Source of the DNA: Ixodes scapularis
Lineage: Eukaryota; Arthropoda; Arachnida; Ixodida; Ixodidae
DNA length: 64,000 nt
NCBI RefSeq assembly: GCF_016920785.2
Contig: NW_024609839.1
Span: 24,119,085-24,183,084 of the forward strand
Direction: 5' to 3'
The position numbers were made by a program, and so were the translations under genes. Of the stretch, positions 53,111-62,569 are shown piece after piece. The notes under the pieces are model-generated. The model was not told the DNA's origin. It saw only the letters and a program-made list of their open reading frames with translations, and ran no database searches. Positions within the stretch are counted from its first letter, which is position 1, and each line of letters begins with the position of its first letter.

Positions 53111-53655
53111 CCCGCAGGGGGCACCTGTGAAAGCAGGTGTTTGGAGAGTGGCGTCTCCACGGACCCCGAGCCATGCGGGTTCGCCCGCCCACGTCTGACT
53201 GTGCGTGGCTTTCCCGTGTCTGGGGAAAAGGGCATCCTGGTGGTTGAGCTGAGCCCGGGGCAGGGTTGGACCCTTCGGGGCCCCCCGGGCGAGGCAATAC
53301 ACCACTTCGGCCCCCGCTTCTCATAGACGGGAGTCCTGGTAAGGCCCGGCCCGGATGATTCAGTCTAGTCGCCTTTTCTTCTACTATCCCCTCCGATCTT
53401 TCGCTTTTACCTTTCCTGTTCCTTTCACTTCCTTCTCATTTCTTTTGCTCCTTTTTCACCCTTCTTTGGCGGCAAGGGCTAACCTTGGGTGGCAATAGAC
53501 CTCTGTTTTGACCCACACTTGGGTATAGTTTCCCGGCAGCACTGTTAGCGTAACGTCTCCAGCCAAGCCCTTCTTGTTATGGTGCGTTACCTAACCCCTT
53601 GTTGGGCTCGGTGGTGGGCGGTGCACCGCGGATTCCGAACACTCTTTGCCCTTTT
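53111..53655 (+). promoter_or_regulatory. E3 5' UTR
   Basis: One hairpin monomer (CCCGCAGGGG, CACCTG/CAGGTG, GGAGA/TCTCC), then GC-rich sequence, a pyrimidine-rich stretch and the GGCGGCAAGGGCTAACCTTG block shared by all three LINEs. It differs from E2 at only a few positions in the first 270 bases. Confidence 0.75.
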
Positions 53656-55056
53656 ATGGCGCCCCACCCCTCCAAACCCCGTTCAGGGCACGCCCTTAAA
53701 AGGCGCTGCCCCGAACAAAAAACCATCGACAAAGAATATGAAGCAGAAACGTTTAATAAGTTTTTCATCGTTCATTCGCTGGATGAACAAAGACCTGTTT
53801 CCAAGCTGTCACCTTTTATTGTAGCAAAGGTGCTAGAAAACCTTGTAGGGATTTCCTACAAGGCTAAAAAACAGCACACTGGAGACCTTCTCGTGGAACT
53901 GAATACAAAAAAACAAAGTGACGCACTTCTTAAACTAACTACCATCGTTGACGTGAAGGTGTCGGTGAGTCCTCATCGCACACTAAATACTGTCCGTGGA
54001 GTCCTCTCTGAGGACGACTTCTTGCACACTAGTGAGGAAGAACTCCTCGAGGGACTCCAGGGTGCCGGTGTCGTCGCCGTGAAACGCATTATGTTTAGGA
54101 AAGATGGCGAACAAATTCCTTCGAGACATGTTATCCTGACGTTTGAAAGACATACCCTCCCCGAGACAGTCAAGGCAGGATACTTGAACTGCCGCATTCG
54201 CCCGTACGTCCCCAACCCCCAGCGGTGCTTCCGTTGCCAGCGTTTTGGTCATGGAACACGCAGCTGTCGAGGGAAGGAGACGTGTGCGAAGTGCGGTAGT
54301 CAAGGTCACGTTTCCGATACTTGCGAGGCGGCTGCGGCCCTCTGCGCTAACTGCGGTGGACCACATCCTGCTTATTATCGTGCATGTCCCTCTTGGAAGC
54401 TAGAAAAGGAAATTCTTACCATCAAAGTTAAAGAAAACATATCATACCCAGAAGCCAAGAAGCGGTTCTCCTTTTTGTCAAAGGGGAGTTTTGCCGAGGT
54501 GGTGCGCAGGGGCCCTGCACCACGCTCGGAGTCAAGGGCCACCCAGGTCTCTCTCGAGATCTTGGCGGCCGACTGCAGGGCCCCAGCTCCCCGACAGGAG
54601 CAGCGGCTGCTTCCTCCAGCCCCTGGTGGTAGCAAGCGTGCTGCTCCTCCTTCCAGGGACAGGCCGGCAGCAGCCGCGCCTGCCCCCTCTCCTAGGTCGC
54701 CCCCTGGGGAGACGGAGCGAGCTTCTCGCTCTTGCTCGCTAGAGAGGGCCCCCTTACCGAGGGAGCAGCATGGTGCCCATGCAGCTCCTGTGAAAGGAGG
54801 GGACCAGACGAGCTCAGACGACCCGTCGCCCAGTTCGTCTGCAACCCCCCCAGCCGGTCGTGGTCGGGGTTTGCCCCCCCGCACACCTGGCCGGACAAGT
54901 TCTGTTCTAAAAACAACGGATACCTCTCAGGAGGTGGAGATGTCAACAGATGCTGACAATCTGTCCGCTCCTGGGTCCGACCAGGACAATATGGAGTGGG
55001 AAACGCCCTCCAGTAAACATAAAAGGAATAAGAAGCCTGTTGTCCCACCCAAATGA
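53656..55056 (+). CDS. E3 ORF1: zinc-knuckle RNA-binding protein
   Basis: 466 residues starting MAPHPSKPRSGHALKRRC. The N-terminal half has LSPFIVAKVLENLVG and PHRTLNTVRGVLSEDD, shared with E1 and E2. Three zinc knuckles follow: CFRCQRFGHGTRSC, CAKCGSQGHVSDTC and CANCGGPHPAYYRAC. The region after them is rich in Ala, Pro and Arg-Ser and ends with the basic KHKRNKKPVVPPK. I took the start at MAPH because it aligns with the E1 and E2 starts and no earlier in-frame ATG exists in the leader. It is expected to coat the element RNA. ORF2 starts 97 bases downstream. Intact. Confidence 0.85.
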   Translation: MAPHPSKPRSGHALKRRCPEQKTIDKEYEAETFNKFFIVHSLDEQRPVSKLSPFIVAKVLENLVGISYKAKKQHTGDLLVELNTKKQSDALLKLTTIVDVKVSVSPHRTLNTVRGVLSEDDFLHTSEEELLEGLQGAGVVAVKRIMFRKDGEQIPSRHVILTFERHTLPETVKAGYLNCRIRPYVPNPQRCFRCQRFGHGTRSCRGKETCAKCGSQGHVSDTCEAAAALCANCGGPHPAYYRACPSWKLEKEILTIKVKENISYPEAKKRFSFLSKGSFAEVVRRGPAPRSESRATQVSLEILAADCRAPAPRQEQRLLPPAPGGSKRAAPPSRDRPAAAAPAPSPRSPPGETERASRSCSLERAPLPREQHGAHAAPVKGGDQTSSDDPSPSSSATPPAGRGRGLPPRTPGRTSSVLKTTDTSQEVEMSTDADNLSAPGSDQDNMEWETPSSKHKRNKKPVVPPK

Positions 55057-55153
55057 TGATCCCAATGTCTTCCACCTAGTTTGTGTTGACTTTACAGTCT
55101 TACTTATTTTACTAAGTTTATTTTTCACTTTTATATTTACATACCTTTTATAG

Positions 55154-58100
55154 ATGACTAAGTTACATTTTATGCAATGGAACTGTCGCGGTATTTTAAG
55201 AAATATTGATGTCAACTATTTTATGGATCAGCTTCGACCCATCGCTCTCGCCTTGCAAGAAACCCATCTTAACACTAATTCTTTTAGTATTTTAAGACGT
55301 CATCAGGTTTTTAGAAAAGATCGCCCCTCTTCCACCCCTTCTGGTGGTGTTGCAGTGGTCGTACAGAGGGGAGTTGCTTGTTCTCAAGTCCCCCTCTGCA
55401 CGCCCTTGGAAGCTGTTGCAGTATGTCTCCTTCTAGACCGCCTTGTAACAATTGTTTCCTTATACTTGCCACCTAATGCTCCTTTAAACCTTCAAGAGCT
55501 TCAGGGACTTATAGGACAGCTTCCACAACCGTTTTTAATTTTGGGGGATTTTAACGCTCATCATCCTATGTGGGGTAGTACCCGTCAAGACTCCCGTGGT
55601 GGTGTGATTGAACGTCTTTTATTGTCTTCGGGGTTATGCCTTCTTAATGGGAGAGAGCCAACGTTTTTTAGTGCGGCACACAACTCATTTACATCCATCG
55701 ATCTTTCTATTGCTTCACCTTCATTGCTTCCTTGTTTTTCCTGGAAGGTTCTTCATAACCCTTTTGGAAGTGATCACTATCCAGTTGTTTTAGAGAGTAC
55801 CGTTCCATTGCCTAATCTTTTAAAGAGGGTCCCTAGGTGGAAATTAGACAAGGCAGACTGGGCGCTTTTTAATCTTCACTCTACTTTAGATCCTTCGCTT
55901 CTTTCGTCTATGTCCCCTGAGAACGCTACACTTTATGTTACTGAGCAGATACTAAAGGCTGCTCAGCATTCCATTCCACAAACATCTGGTAATATACCGA
56001 AGAAATGTAAACCTTGGTGGAATAAGGAGTGTGCGACAACCCGGGCAGACCAAAATAGGGCGTGGGGCCGATTTCGCAGATACCCCACTCCAAGCAACCT
56101 TGTTGATTTCAAGCGACGAAAAGCCAAGGCTCGTTGGACTAGGAAGCAGGCAAAGCGGAAGTCATGGATGAAGTATCTTTCTTCTTTAACCAGCTTTGTC
56201 CCAGCCAAAGAGGCCTGGGACAGATACAGGAAAGTAAATGGGGATTACAGGTGCTTTGCAATTCCAACGTTTAATGCCCCTTCTTCATCACTAAAAGATA
56301 TTGGCAACATACTTGGGGAACATTTTTATAATTCATCTAGTTCGGCCAACTACAGTGTTACTTTCGGACAGTTAAAAGCTCGTGCGGAACGACAAAAACT
56401 TGTCATGTCAGGAGGAAATTCAGCATCCTATAACCAACCATTTACGCGATGCGAGCTTGAGATGGCTCTTAATGTGACAAAGCTTTCTGCCCCTGGTCCC
56501 GATGGAATTCATTATGAAATGCTGCGCCGCCTTTCTCCAGAATCCCTTGAAAACCTTCTCCTGTTTTTTAATCTTTTGTGGGAAAAGGCATGTTTCCCTC
56601 GGGCTTGGAAACACGCACATATCATCCCCCTCCTAAAGCCTAACAAAGACCCGTCACAACCATCAAGCTACCGCCCCATTGCACTAACAAGCTGCATTGG
56701 GAAAACATATGAAAGGCTTATAAACAGGCGACTGGTCTACATGTTAGAAAGCCAGAGGGTATTTGATAACAATCAATGTGGTTTTCGCCAAGGTCGATCT
56801 ACCCTTGACCACTTAGTTCGCCTGGAGACTGTGATACGTGAGGCATTTGTAAACAGGCAGCACTGTGTTGCGGTTTTTTTCGACTTAGAAAGGGCATACG
56901 ACACAGCGTGGAGGTATGGGATTCTCCGAAACCTGTGTGCCTGTAATATCCGGGGCCGTATGCTGCGAAGCATAAAGGAATATCTGACAGACAGGACTTT
57001 CCAAGTTCGTCTCGGCTCAGCCCTATCTGATTCCTTTGTTCAAGAAAACGGAGTTCCTCAAGGGGGTGTTTTAAGTGTTACTTTGTTTTTGCTAACAATG
57101 AATTCACTCGCACAACTGCTGCCACCCTCTATTTCATATTCTCTTTATGCTGATGATATACAGATTTCATCATCGTCTTGTAACCTTTCTAGTTGTGAGC
57201 GCCAGTTGCAGTTAGCCATAAAGAAACTGTCCAAGTGGGCCGACGAAAATGGGTTCAAGTTCTCTGCTTCAAAAACGGTCTGTGTTCCCTTTTCTTTGCG
57301 ACGTGGGCTCTCTTTGGATCCATCCCTGGAATTGAATGGAACTCCTATACCTGTTAGGAAAGAGCACAAATTTCTTGGTGTGATATTTGATAGAAAGCTT
57401 AATTTTATTTCCCACCTTAAAGCGCTGAAGCAAAAATGCCTTCAGTCGACAAACCTTCTGAAAGTATTATCTCACAAGTCTTGGGGGTCTGATAGAAAAT
57501 GTATCCTGCAGCTATACAATGCCCTTGTACGATCCCGCCTTGACTATGGTGCAGTAGTGTATGGGTCGGCTCGGCCCTCTGCCCTTAAGATATTGGACTC
57601 AGTTCACCATCTCGGCTTGCGACTGGCAACAGGAGCTTTCCGGACGTCCCCCGTCCTCAGTTTGTATGCAGAATCCAATGAGCTGTCCCTGAACAAACGA
57701 CGTAGATATCTTAGTCTAACATATGCTTACAAGATTCTGGCCGACCCTCAGCATCCAACTTACTCTTCCCTCACAAGGTCAAGGTTCTATCGCCTTTTTG
57801 AAAATAAATCAAGCATTGTAAGACCGTTAAGCTTCCGCATTGAACATCTTCGCTCCTCGCTGGACCTTTCTCTGGACCAGGTCGTCCTCGTTCGGAAAGT
57901 CAACGGTATTCCACCTTGGAAAACACAGCGAGTTGAATCCGACTGGTCTCTCGCAAAGTTCAACAAACACGGCATTTCCCATGCTGTAATTAAGCAAGAG
58001 TTTGGAGAGCTGCGAAATAAGTATGATGGTTATCTTCATGTTTATACTGATGGTGCCAAGACCTCCTCTTTTGTCGGTTGTGCTGTGTATTCTGAAAGCT

Positions 58101-58867
58101 TCTCCAAGGTTCAACGACTTGATTGTATCGCCAGCATTTTTACTGCGGAGCTCTATGCGGTATCAATGGCGATTGAATATATTATCAATAATAGAATACT
58201 GAGGGCAGTCCTGTTTGTTGACTCTCAAAGTGTGATTCTTGCAGTTTGCTCTCTTAAAGATACTAAAAATATGCTTGTACAACAAATTCGATATAAACTT
58301 AACTCTGCTTTGCATGGGGGTCAAAATATTAAATTTTGTTGGGTGCCCAGTCATACTGGCATTCATGGCAATGAAGAAGCCGACAAACTTGCAGGGTCTG
58401 CTGGGAACCTTCCACAATCGCTCTCCTGTCTACCCTATCAAGATATTAAACCCTTGGTGAAGTCCTCAATTCTTCATTCTTGGCAATTGGAATGGGACAT
58501 GGAGTGCGATAACAAGCTTCATGTTACCAAACCTGCATTGGGAGTCTGGGAAAGTTCTTCATGCAAGAGCCGACTTCATGAAACGTTGTTGTGCCGCCTG
58601 AGAATTGGACACTCATTTATAACTCATAGGTATCTGCTTTCGGGAGAAGATCCACCTGTGTGTGATCAGTGTGGTGACAGGCTCACTGTTTTGCATATCT
58701 TGTGGCTGTGTCCCGGCCTTCAGCCCAAGCGCCGCATTCCTTTCCCTGAATTTTTCCAATATCAGATCCCATTTCATCCTGCTCTCCTTGTGGGAGAGAA
58801 TCCTCTAGTCTCTTTTGAACGGGTAATGGAATTCCTTAGCAGTATTGGCCTTTTACACCGACTCTAG
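55154..58867 (+). CDS. E3 ORF2: endonuclease-reverse transcriptase-RNase H
   Basis: 1237 residues without interruption. Endonuclease: MQWNCRGILRN, LQETHLN, GDFNAHHPMWG, SDHYPVV. Reverse transcriptase: FFDLERAYDTAWRYG, NGVPQGGVLS and a YADD box at residues 665-668 (E1 and E2 have YVDD). RNase H: VYTDGAKTS, TAELYAV, FVDSQS, CWVPSHTGIHGNEEADKLA. The C-terminal zinc knuckle is CDQCGDRLTVLHILWLC. The expected activities are nicking, target-primed reverse transcription and RNA removal. With intact motifs and a perfect TSD this copy may be active. Confidence 0.92.
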   Translation: MTKLHFMQWNCRGILRNIDVNYFMDQLRPIALALQETHLNTNSFSILRRHQVFRKDRPSSTPSGGVAVVVQRGVACSQVPLCTPLEAVAVCLLLDRLVTIVSLYLPPNAPLNLQELQGLIGQLPQPFLILGDFNAHHPMWGSTRQDSRGGVIERLLLSSGLCLLNGREPTFFSAAHNSFTSIDLSIASPSLLPCFSWKVLHNPFGSDHYPVVLESTVPLPNLLKRVPRWKLDKADWALFNLHSTLDPSLLSSMSPENATLYVTEQILKAAQHSIPQTSGNIPKKCKPWWNKECATTRADQNRAWGRFRRYPTPSNLVDFKRRKAKARWTRKQAKRKSWMKYLSSLTSFVPAKEAWDRYRKVNGDYRCFAIPTFNAPSSSLKDIGNILGEHFYNSSSSANYSVTFGQLKARAERQKLVMSGGNSASYNQPFTRCELEMALNVTKLSAPGPDGIHYEMLRRLSPESLENLLLFFNLLWEKACFPRAWKHAHIIPLLKPNKDPSQPSSYRPIALTSCIGKTYERLINRRLVYMLESQRVFDNNQCGFRQGRSTLDHLVRLETVIREAFVNRQHCVAVFFDLERAYDTAWRYGILRNLCACNIRGRMLRSIKEYLTDRTFQVRLGSALSDSFVQENGVPQGGVLSVTLFLLTMNSLAQLLPPSISYSLYADDIQISSSSCNLSSCERQLQLAIKKLSKWADENGFKFSASKTVCVPFSLRRGLSLDPSLELNGTPIPVRKEHKFLGVIFDRKLNFISHLKALKQKCLQSTNLLKVLSHKSWGSDRKCILQLYNALVRSRLDYGAVVYGSARPSALKILDSVHHLGLRLATGAFRTSPVLSLYAESNELSLNKRRRYLSLTYAYKILADPQHPTYSSLTRSRFYRLFENKSSIVRPLSFRIEHLRSSLDLSLDQVVLVRKVNGIPPWKTQRVESDWSLAKFNKHGISHAVIKQEFGELRNKYDGYLHVYTDGAKTSSFVGCAVYSESFSKVQRLDCIASIFTAELYAVSMAIEYIINNRILRAVLFVDSQSVILAVCSLKDTKNMLVQQIRYKLNSALHGGQNIKFCWVPSHTGIHGNEEADKLAGSAGNLPQSLSCLPYQDIKPLVKSSILHSWQLEWDMECDNKLHVTKPALGVWESSSCKSRLHETLLCRLRIGHSFITHRYLLSGEDPPVCDQCGDRLTVLHILWLCPGLQPKRRIPFPEFFQYQIPFHPALLVGENPLVSFERVMEFLSSIGLLHRL

Positions 58868-58925
58868 CTTTTTGGTCCATCTTTTGTAAAACCTTTCTTT
58901 TAGTACAATGATCCTTACAACTAGT

Positions 58926-58957
58926 TTGGCGCAGATGGCCTCGTAGCTTTTGCGCCA
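58926..58957 (+). other. E3 3' terminal hairpin
   Basis: TTGGCGCA and TGCGCCA pair around a loop with GATGGCC and GTAGC, followed by ACCCCC and a CT repeat. The loop is shorter than in E1 and E2, but stem and position are conserved. Confidence 0.75.
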
Positions 58958-58996
58958 TTAACCCCCAAAATCTCTCTCTCTCGGGCATAGCCATCC

Positions 58997-59140
58997 AGCT
59001 GTATGGGAGGCGATCGACGCTCTACGGGCGGAAGATTGTCTCCCTAAAATCTCAGGAATTTTTACGGAGAAGAAAACAACAGCGCTGGTCCAGGTGCAGC
59101 GCCGACTGCAGACTCTCCGCCCAGTAGGACCAGGGAGCAA
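58997..59140 (+). pseudogene. MULE transposase fragment, right of E3
   Basis: Continuing from the left fragment across the E3 target site: AVWEAIDALRAEDCLPKISG, then FTEKKTTALVQVQRRLQTLR. Joined, the sequence reads VGHSHP-AVWEAIDAL, matching the MULE 'HPNIWxFIxxLxxE' block. Confidence 0.65.
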
Positions 59141-59770
59141 AGACGATGGAGGAATTCCTTCGAGGTGTCAGTCGCACTGTTCGGTTGTGAACACCAGGAG
59201 TAAGATGTTAAGGCACGTCCGTATATGTGTTATCAATAAATTATATAATTTCTGAACATCTTGTCGTAATTTATAGTTTAACATAGCTAGTGCAGTTGCT
59301 GATCTGGTTAAAGAGACATGAAGGAACACTAAATGTGCATGGGAACCTAATGCACCTATAAAGGAATCGAGCTCCGCTCGTTCTGTGTGCTACCATCACG
59401 CGTCATGGCGAGATGGAAGTAATTGGAGTTTCAAGGCTTCAACAGGGGGGAATGACTAAGGGTACTCATTTTTTTGTTTCACAAGAGCCTATTGATACTA
59501 TAAATATCCTAAAGCCCCTTATATAAAAAATAGTAATAACTCCTATATTATCGTATAAGGTCACTAAATTAACAGTTAGGAGATAACTGTTGGGACGTAT
59601 CCATTTCGAAAATATTCTGACGATTTTGAAGAAAATTAAGTTCAATACCCGACCACTTTTTTCGAACCGGACTCAAAATAGAGACGAGATCCTTCATTCC
59701 ACCAGGAAATCACTGATTGCATAACGGATGAAATATATTGCATGGTGCATCTTAGTTTCTAAACGATATT
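59141..59770. other. MULE interior, unassigned
   Basis: No coding sequence recognised between the transposase fragment and the right terminal repeats. Confidence 0.5.
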
Positions 59771-59920
59771 CTTACGGGACCATTTTTTCCTACCTTGGAC
59801 TAGGGACCATTAGTTCCGTGACCATTTGTTCCGGGACCATTTATTCCGGGACCACTAGTTCCGGGACCATTAGTTCCGGGACCATTAGTTCCGGGACCAT
59901 TTGTTCCTACACCCGGAGAG

Positions 59921-60340
59921 GCCTGGGTGGCCTAGCAAATGCCGGCACTCGTTCTTGCTCAATGGCCGAGGTGAAAGGAAGGCCTCGGTGACCCAGCAAA
60001 TGCCGGGCCTTGTCTTTTGCCCAATGGCCGAGGTGAAAACAAGACCTCGGTGGCCTGGCGAATGCCGGCCTTTGTTTTTTTTCTCCATATGGCCGAGGTG
60101 AAAACGAGGCCTTCGCAAGTGGGCAAATGCCAGGCTAGGCTCTTCCTTGGTGGCCGACATGTGAAAAATACCTTGGGTGGCCGGGAGTTCGCGGAGCATT
60201 GCCATTTGCCAATGGCCGAGCTGAATTCGAGGCTTCGATGGCCTGGCTTTTGCCGACCATGGTTTTTGGTTGTCCACCGAGGGTTTGCCGGTGGCCGACC
60301 AGATTGATAGTTGGCCTTGCAGTGGCCGAGGCATGGCCGA
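59921..60340. repeat. Satellite array, right part (about six units)
   Basis: Units of about 57-80 bp in the same orientation as those at 52.4 kb, with GGCCTAGCAAATGCCGGC and CAATGGCCGAGGTGAAA. The first three are well conserved and the later ones increasingly degenerate. The long minus-strand open frame (59885-60334) is a by-product of the repeats. Confidence 0.8.
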
Positions 60341-60349
60341 TGATTTTAC

Positions 60350-61848
60350 CTAATTCTTTGCTACAATTGGGCATGCCCATGGCTAGAGCATCGAAGTAGC
60401 CTCTTGTGCGGGTCGCATTCGCTGTCGTGCTCGAAATGCTCACGCGGCGTTTTTCATGCCACCTGGATGCATTAGCCAGACAGAAAGCAAAGCAGACAAA
60501 AGCTCTTCCCACCAACCAGGCAAAACAAGCAACCATTTTGCAGTTTTTCACATGCTGTAAGAGATAGTACATTTAAAGGATTAGAAGGTGCGATAAAGTT
60601 CCGAGACTAGCGTTGTAACGTGGTAATTCATGTGGTAGTTTTGCGGCACGGTAATTCACGCACAGGTGTCAAAAGCATGGATCTTCAGGTGTCGTTATGC
60701 TGAAGGTCGTCATTTTAGGAGCACCGGAAACCGTGCTGCACGTCTTTTTGGAAACCACCTGCAAGAGCACGTGGGTGATTTAAGCATGGACTGCAGTGAG
60801 AGCAGAGACAGCATGAATTCTGCATCGGGCTCGGCAAATCTTGAACACCAACCTTTGAAATGATGCAGCAGGCTTGGCAAAAAGGAGTAGATCGTGCTAG
60901 GTGTTTTGAATGGGACTCGCACTTCAAGAATGGCAGAACGTCACTGGAAGACGAAACATAGTCGGGGATGGTTGCCCTAGCTCTCTTCATCTTTTAGTGA
61001 TGTTTTACCATTCTCAAAGTGCAAGAGCCACCTGAGTCACCTCGCATGACTGATTTTTCGCCAAGCCTGCAAAAGTACTTTAACGGTCGCTGCGTCAGAT
61101 CTGCCTAGTTCGACGCAGAATTGTTTCTCGCTCTATTCTCCTCGCATTGCAGTTTATGCCAAAAGCGCGGATGTGTAGCGCTGTTCCAAATGTTCCCAGA
61201 ACAATGCCCTTTGGCACATGAAGGTCCCTGCCTTCGACAGCTGTGCACGCATCGCCATATACTTTCTTCTATTTTTGCATTACAAAACTAGCCTTGGCTA
61301 AAGAGCAACAGAGTTAAGACTCGCATACAGGCAATGCAAACGGGGAACTTCGGAAAGGTGTTAAGGGTTGAAGGACCACCTATGTTAAAGGTTGCTAGAT
61401 CTGGCCGCAGTCTGTGCTATGCAGGATACAGTGCAAGTAGAAACAAGCCGTGGCTTCGTTGACTGACCCATTGTATCCACTGCCAAGTCCTCCACATCGC
61501 AAAGGAGCATGATGTTGGCGACATACTGTTCCTGCAATGCATCGCCAAGAGTTGACAGAAAGTTGAAAGCTTTAAAAGACACCCTCAGGCCCCTGGAGCA
61601 GGCAGTCATGTAATGGCAGACCTCGCGAGGTTCCTTCATGGCAGCGAGGACCCTCACAAGCTTTCCCTTGTCCATGGACAGGGACACTTTCTTAAACATG
61701 TCATCCAGGACTTTTGTGCATATTAAGTCATCAGCACTCCTGCTAGAGAGTTTAAGGATCTCCACTAAGAGGCCCTGGATTTCAGGATATCGTTTGAGCA
61801 GAATTGATGGCGTCGCAGGGCGAATAGAAGGGTATGAGGTGCATGGAC
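60350..61848 (-). pseudogene. Second, partial copy of the SWIM-YqaJ gene (exons 3 and 4)
   Basis: Minus strand. Exon 3 (61848-61449) follows TTTTTTTTCAG and reads YPEIQGLLVEILKLSSRSAD, VSLSMDKGKLVRVLAAMKEP and NIMLLCDVEDLAVDTMGQST, parallel to the copy at 30.2 kb. Exon 4 (60462-60350) reads WHEKRRVSISSTTANATRTR and ends at GTAAAA. The exon phases equal those of the first copy. The intron between them aligns with the first copy in patches. Exons 1, 2 and 5, which include the SWIM finger and the YqaJ core, are absent. Satellite sequence starts immediately after exon 4. Confidence 0.8.
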
Positions 61849-62247
61849 CTGAAAAAAAATAAAGGTTTTATACTATCTAGGTATAAGGTTTAAAGGCGCA
61901 AACAGACAGGGACAATAGGAAATAACAGAAGCGACAGGAGCAGGTGGTACTCTCAACTGATTTATTGCAAGTACGTTCAACGCTTGCATGCACAACTCAT
62001 CCGCCCTTTACATATCAAACAATGCCAACAGCCAATAAACACTTTACATACACCCATCCAGATAAGTCACATAAGACACCCATCCAGATAAGTCAGATAA
62101 GTGAGCTCACAGATTGCGCGCTGACGCACTTAATTGTCACTCTTCTTTTTATTTAACAAGGCCCCTATAATATCCCAGTCTGTTTTTTCTTTCGCTTTTT
62201 TCAAGAACTTCATTGACTTTAAAAGCGGTTCGCCGCCACAACGCTTA
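61849..62247. other. Unassigned DNA
   Basis: No SWIM exon or other feature was found upstream of the second YqaJ copy. CCCATCCAGATAAGTCA is directly repeated twice near 62055-62097. Confidence 0.5.
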
Positions 62248-62400
62248 AGCGTGTTTCACATGCAGCGGTTTTGGCCCTAGAGCGGCGCGATTTCTGCCGT
62301 CACGGCGCTCTGGCCAGCACCAGCGGTTCAGCGGCACGAGCGCCGCGACGGCAGAAATCGTGCCGCTCTTGGGCCGAAATTGCTGCATGTGAAACACGCT
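62248..62400. mobile_element. 153-bp fold-back MITE, copy 2
   Basis: Same family as 46170-46322, same length, with TTA on both sides (62245-62247 and 62401-62403). Confidence 0.8.
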
Positions 62401-62412
62401 TTACAATGCTCA

Positions 62413-62566
62413 AGCGTGTTTCACATGCAGCGATTTTGGCCCTAAAAGCGGCGCGATTTCTGCCGTCGCGGCGCTCGTGCCGCTCAACCGCTGGTGCTGG
62501 CCAGAGCGCCGCGACGACAGAAATCGCGCCGCTCTAGGGCCAAAACCGCTGCATGTGAACTAGGCT
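62413..62566. mobile_element. 154-bp fold-back MITE, copy 3
   Basis: Same family, 12 bases downstream of copy 2 and flanked by TCA (62410-62412 and 62567-62569). Its right end has diverged (AGCCTAGTTCACATGCAGCG on the complement). Confidence 0.8.
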
Positions 62567-62569
62567 TCA

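Larger units (their letters stand above)
53111..58980 (+). mobile_element. E3: complete I-group LINE with 16-bp TSD
   Basis: A 5.87-kb LINE with the same plan as E1 and E2. TCGGGCATAGCCATCC is duplicated exactly at 53095-53110 and 58981-58996. The tail is CT-rich. Both ORFs are uninterrupted. The 5' UTR is almost identical to that of E2 while the proteins are clearly diverged. Confidence 0.92.
52595..59914. mobile_element. MULE-like element with tandem-repeat termini, split by LINE E3
   Basis: Both termini consist of 15-bp units GGAACAAATGGTCCC in tandem (five to eight copies), in opposite orientation, followed inward on each side by TAGGAAAAAATGGTCCC. GGAGAG flanks both ends (52589-52594 and 59915-59920); a longer duplication is not clear. 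Without E3 the unit is about 1.4 kb and contains a MULE transposase C-terminal fragment. It inserted into the satellite array. Confidence 0.75.

Noticed and set aside
59885..60334. 149-residue minus-strand frame
   Set aside because: It is a translation of the satellite units; the repeat period explains the open frame.
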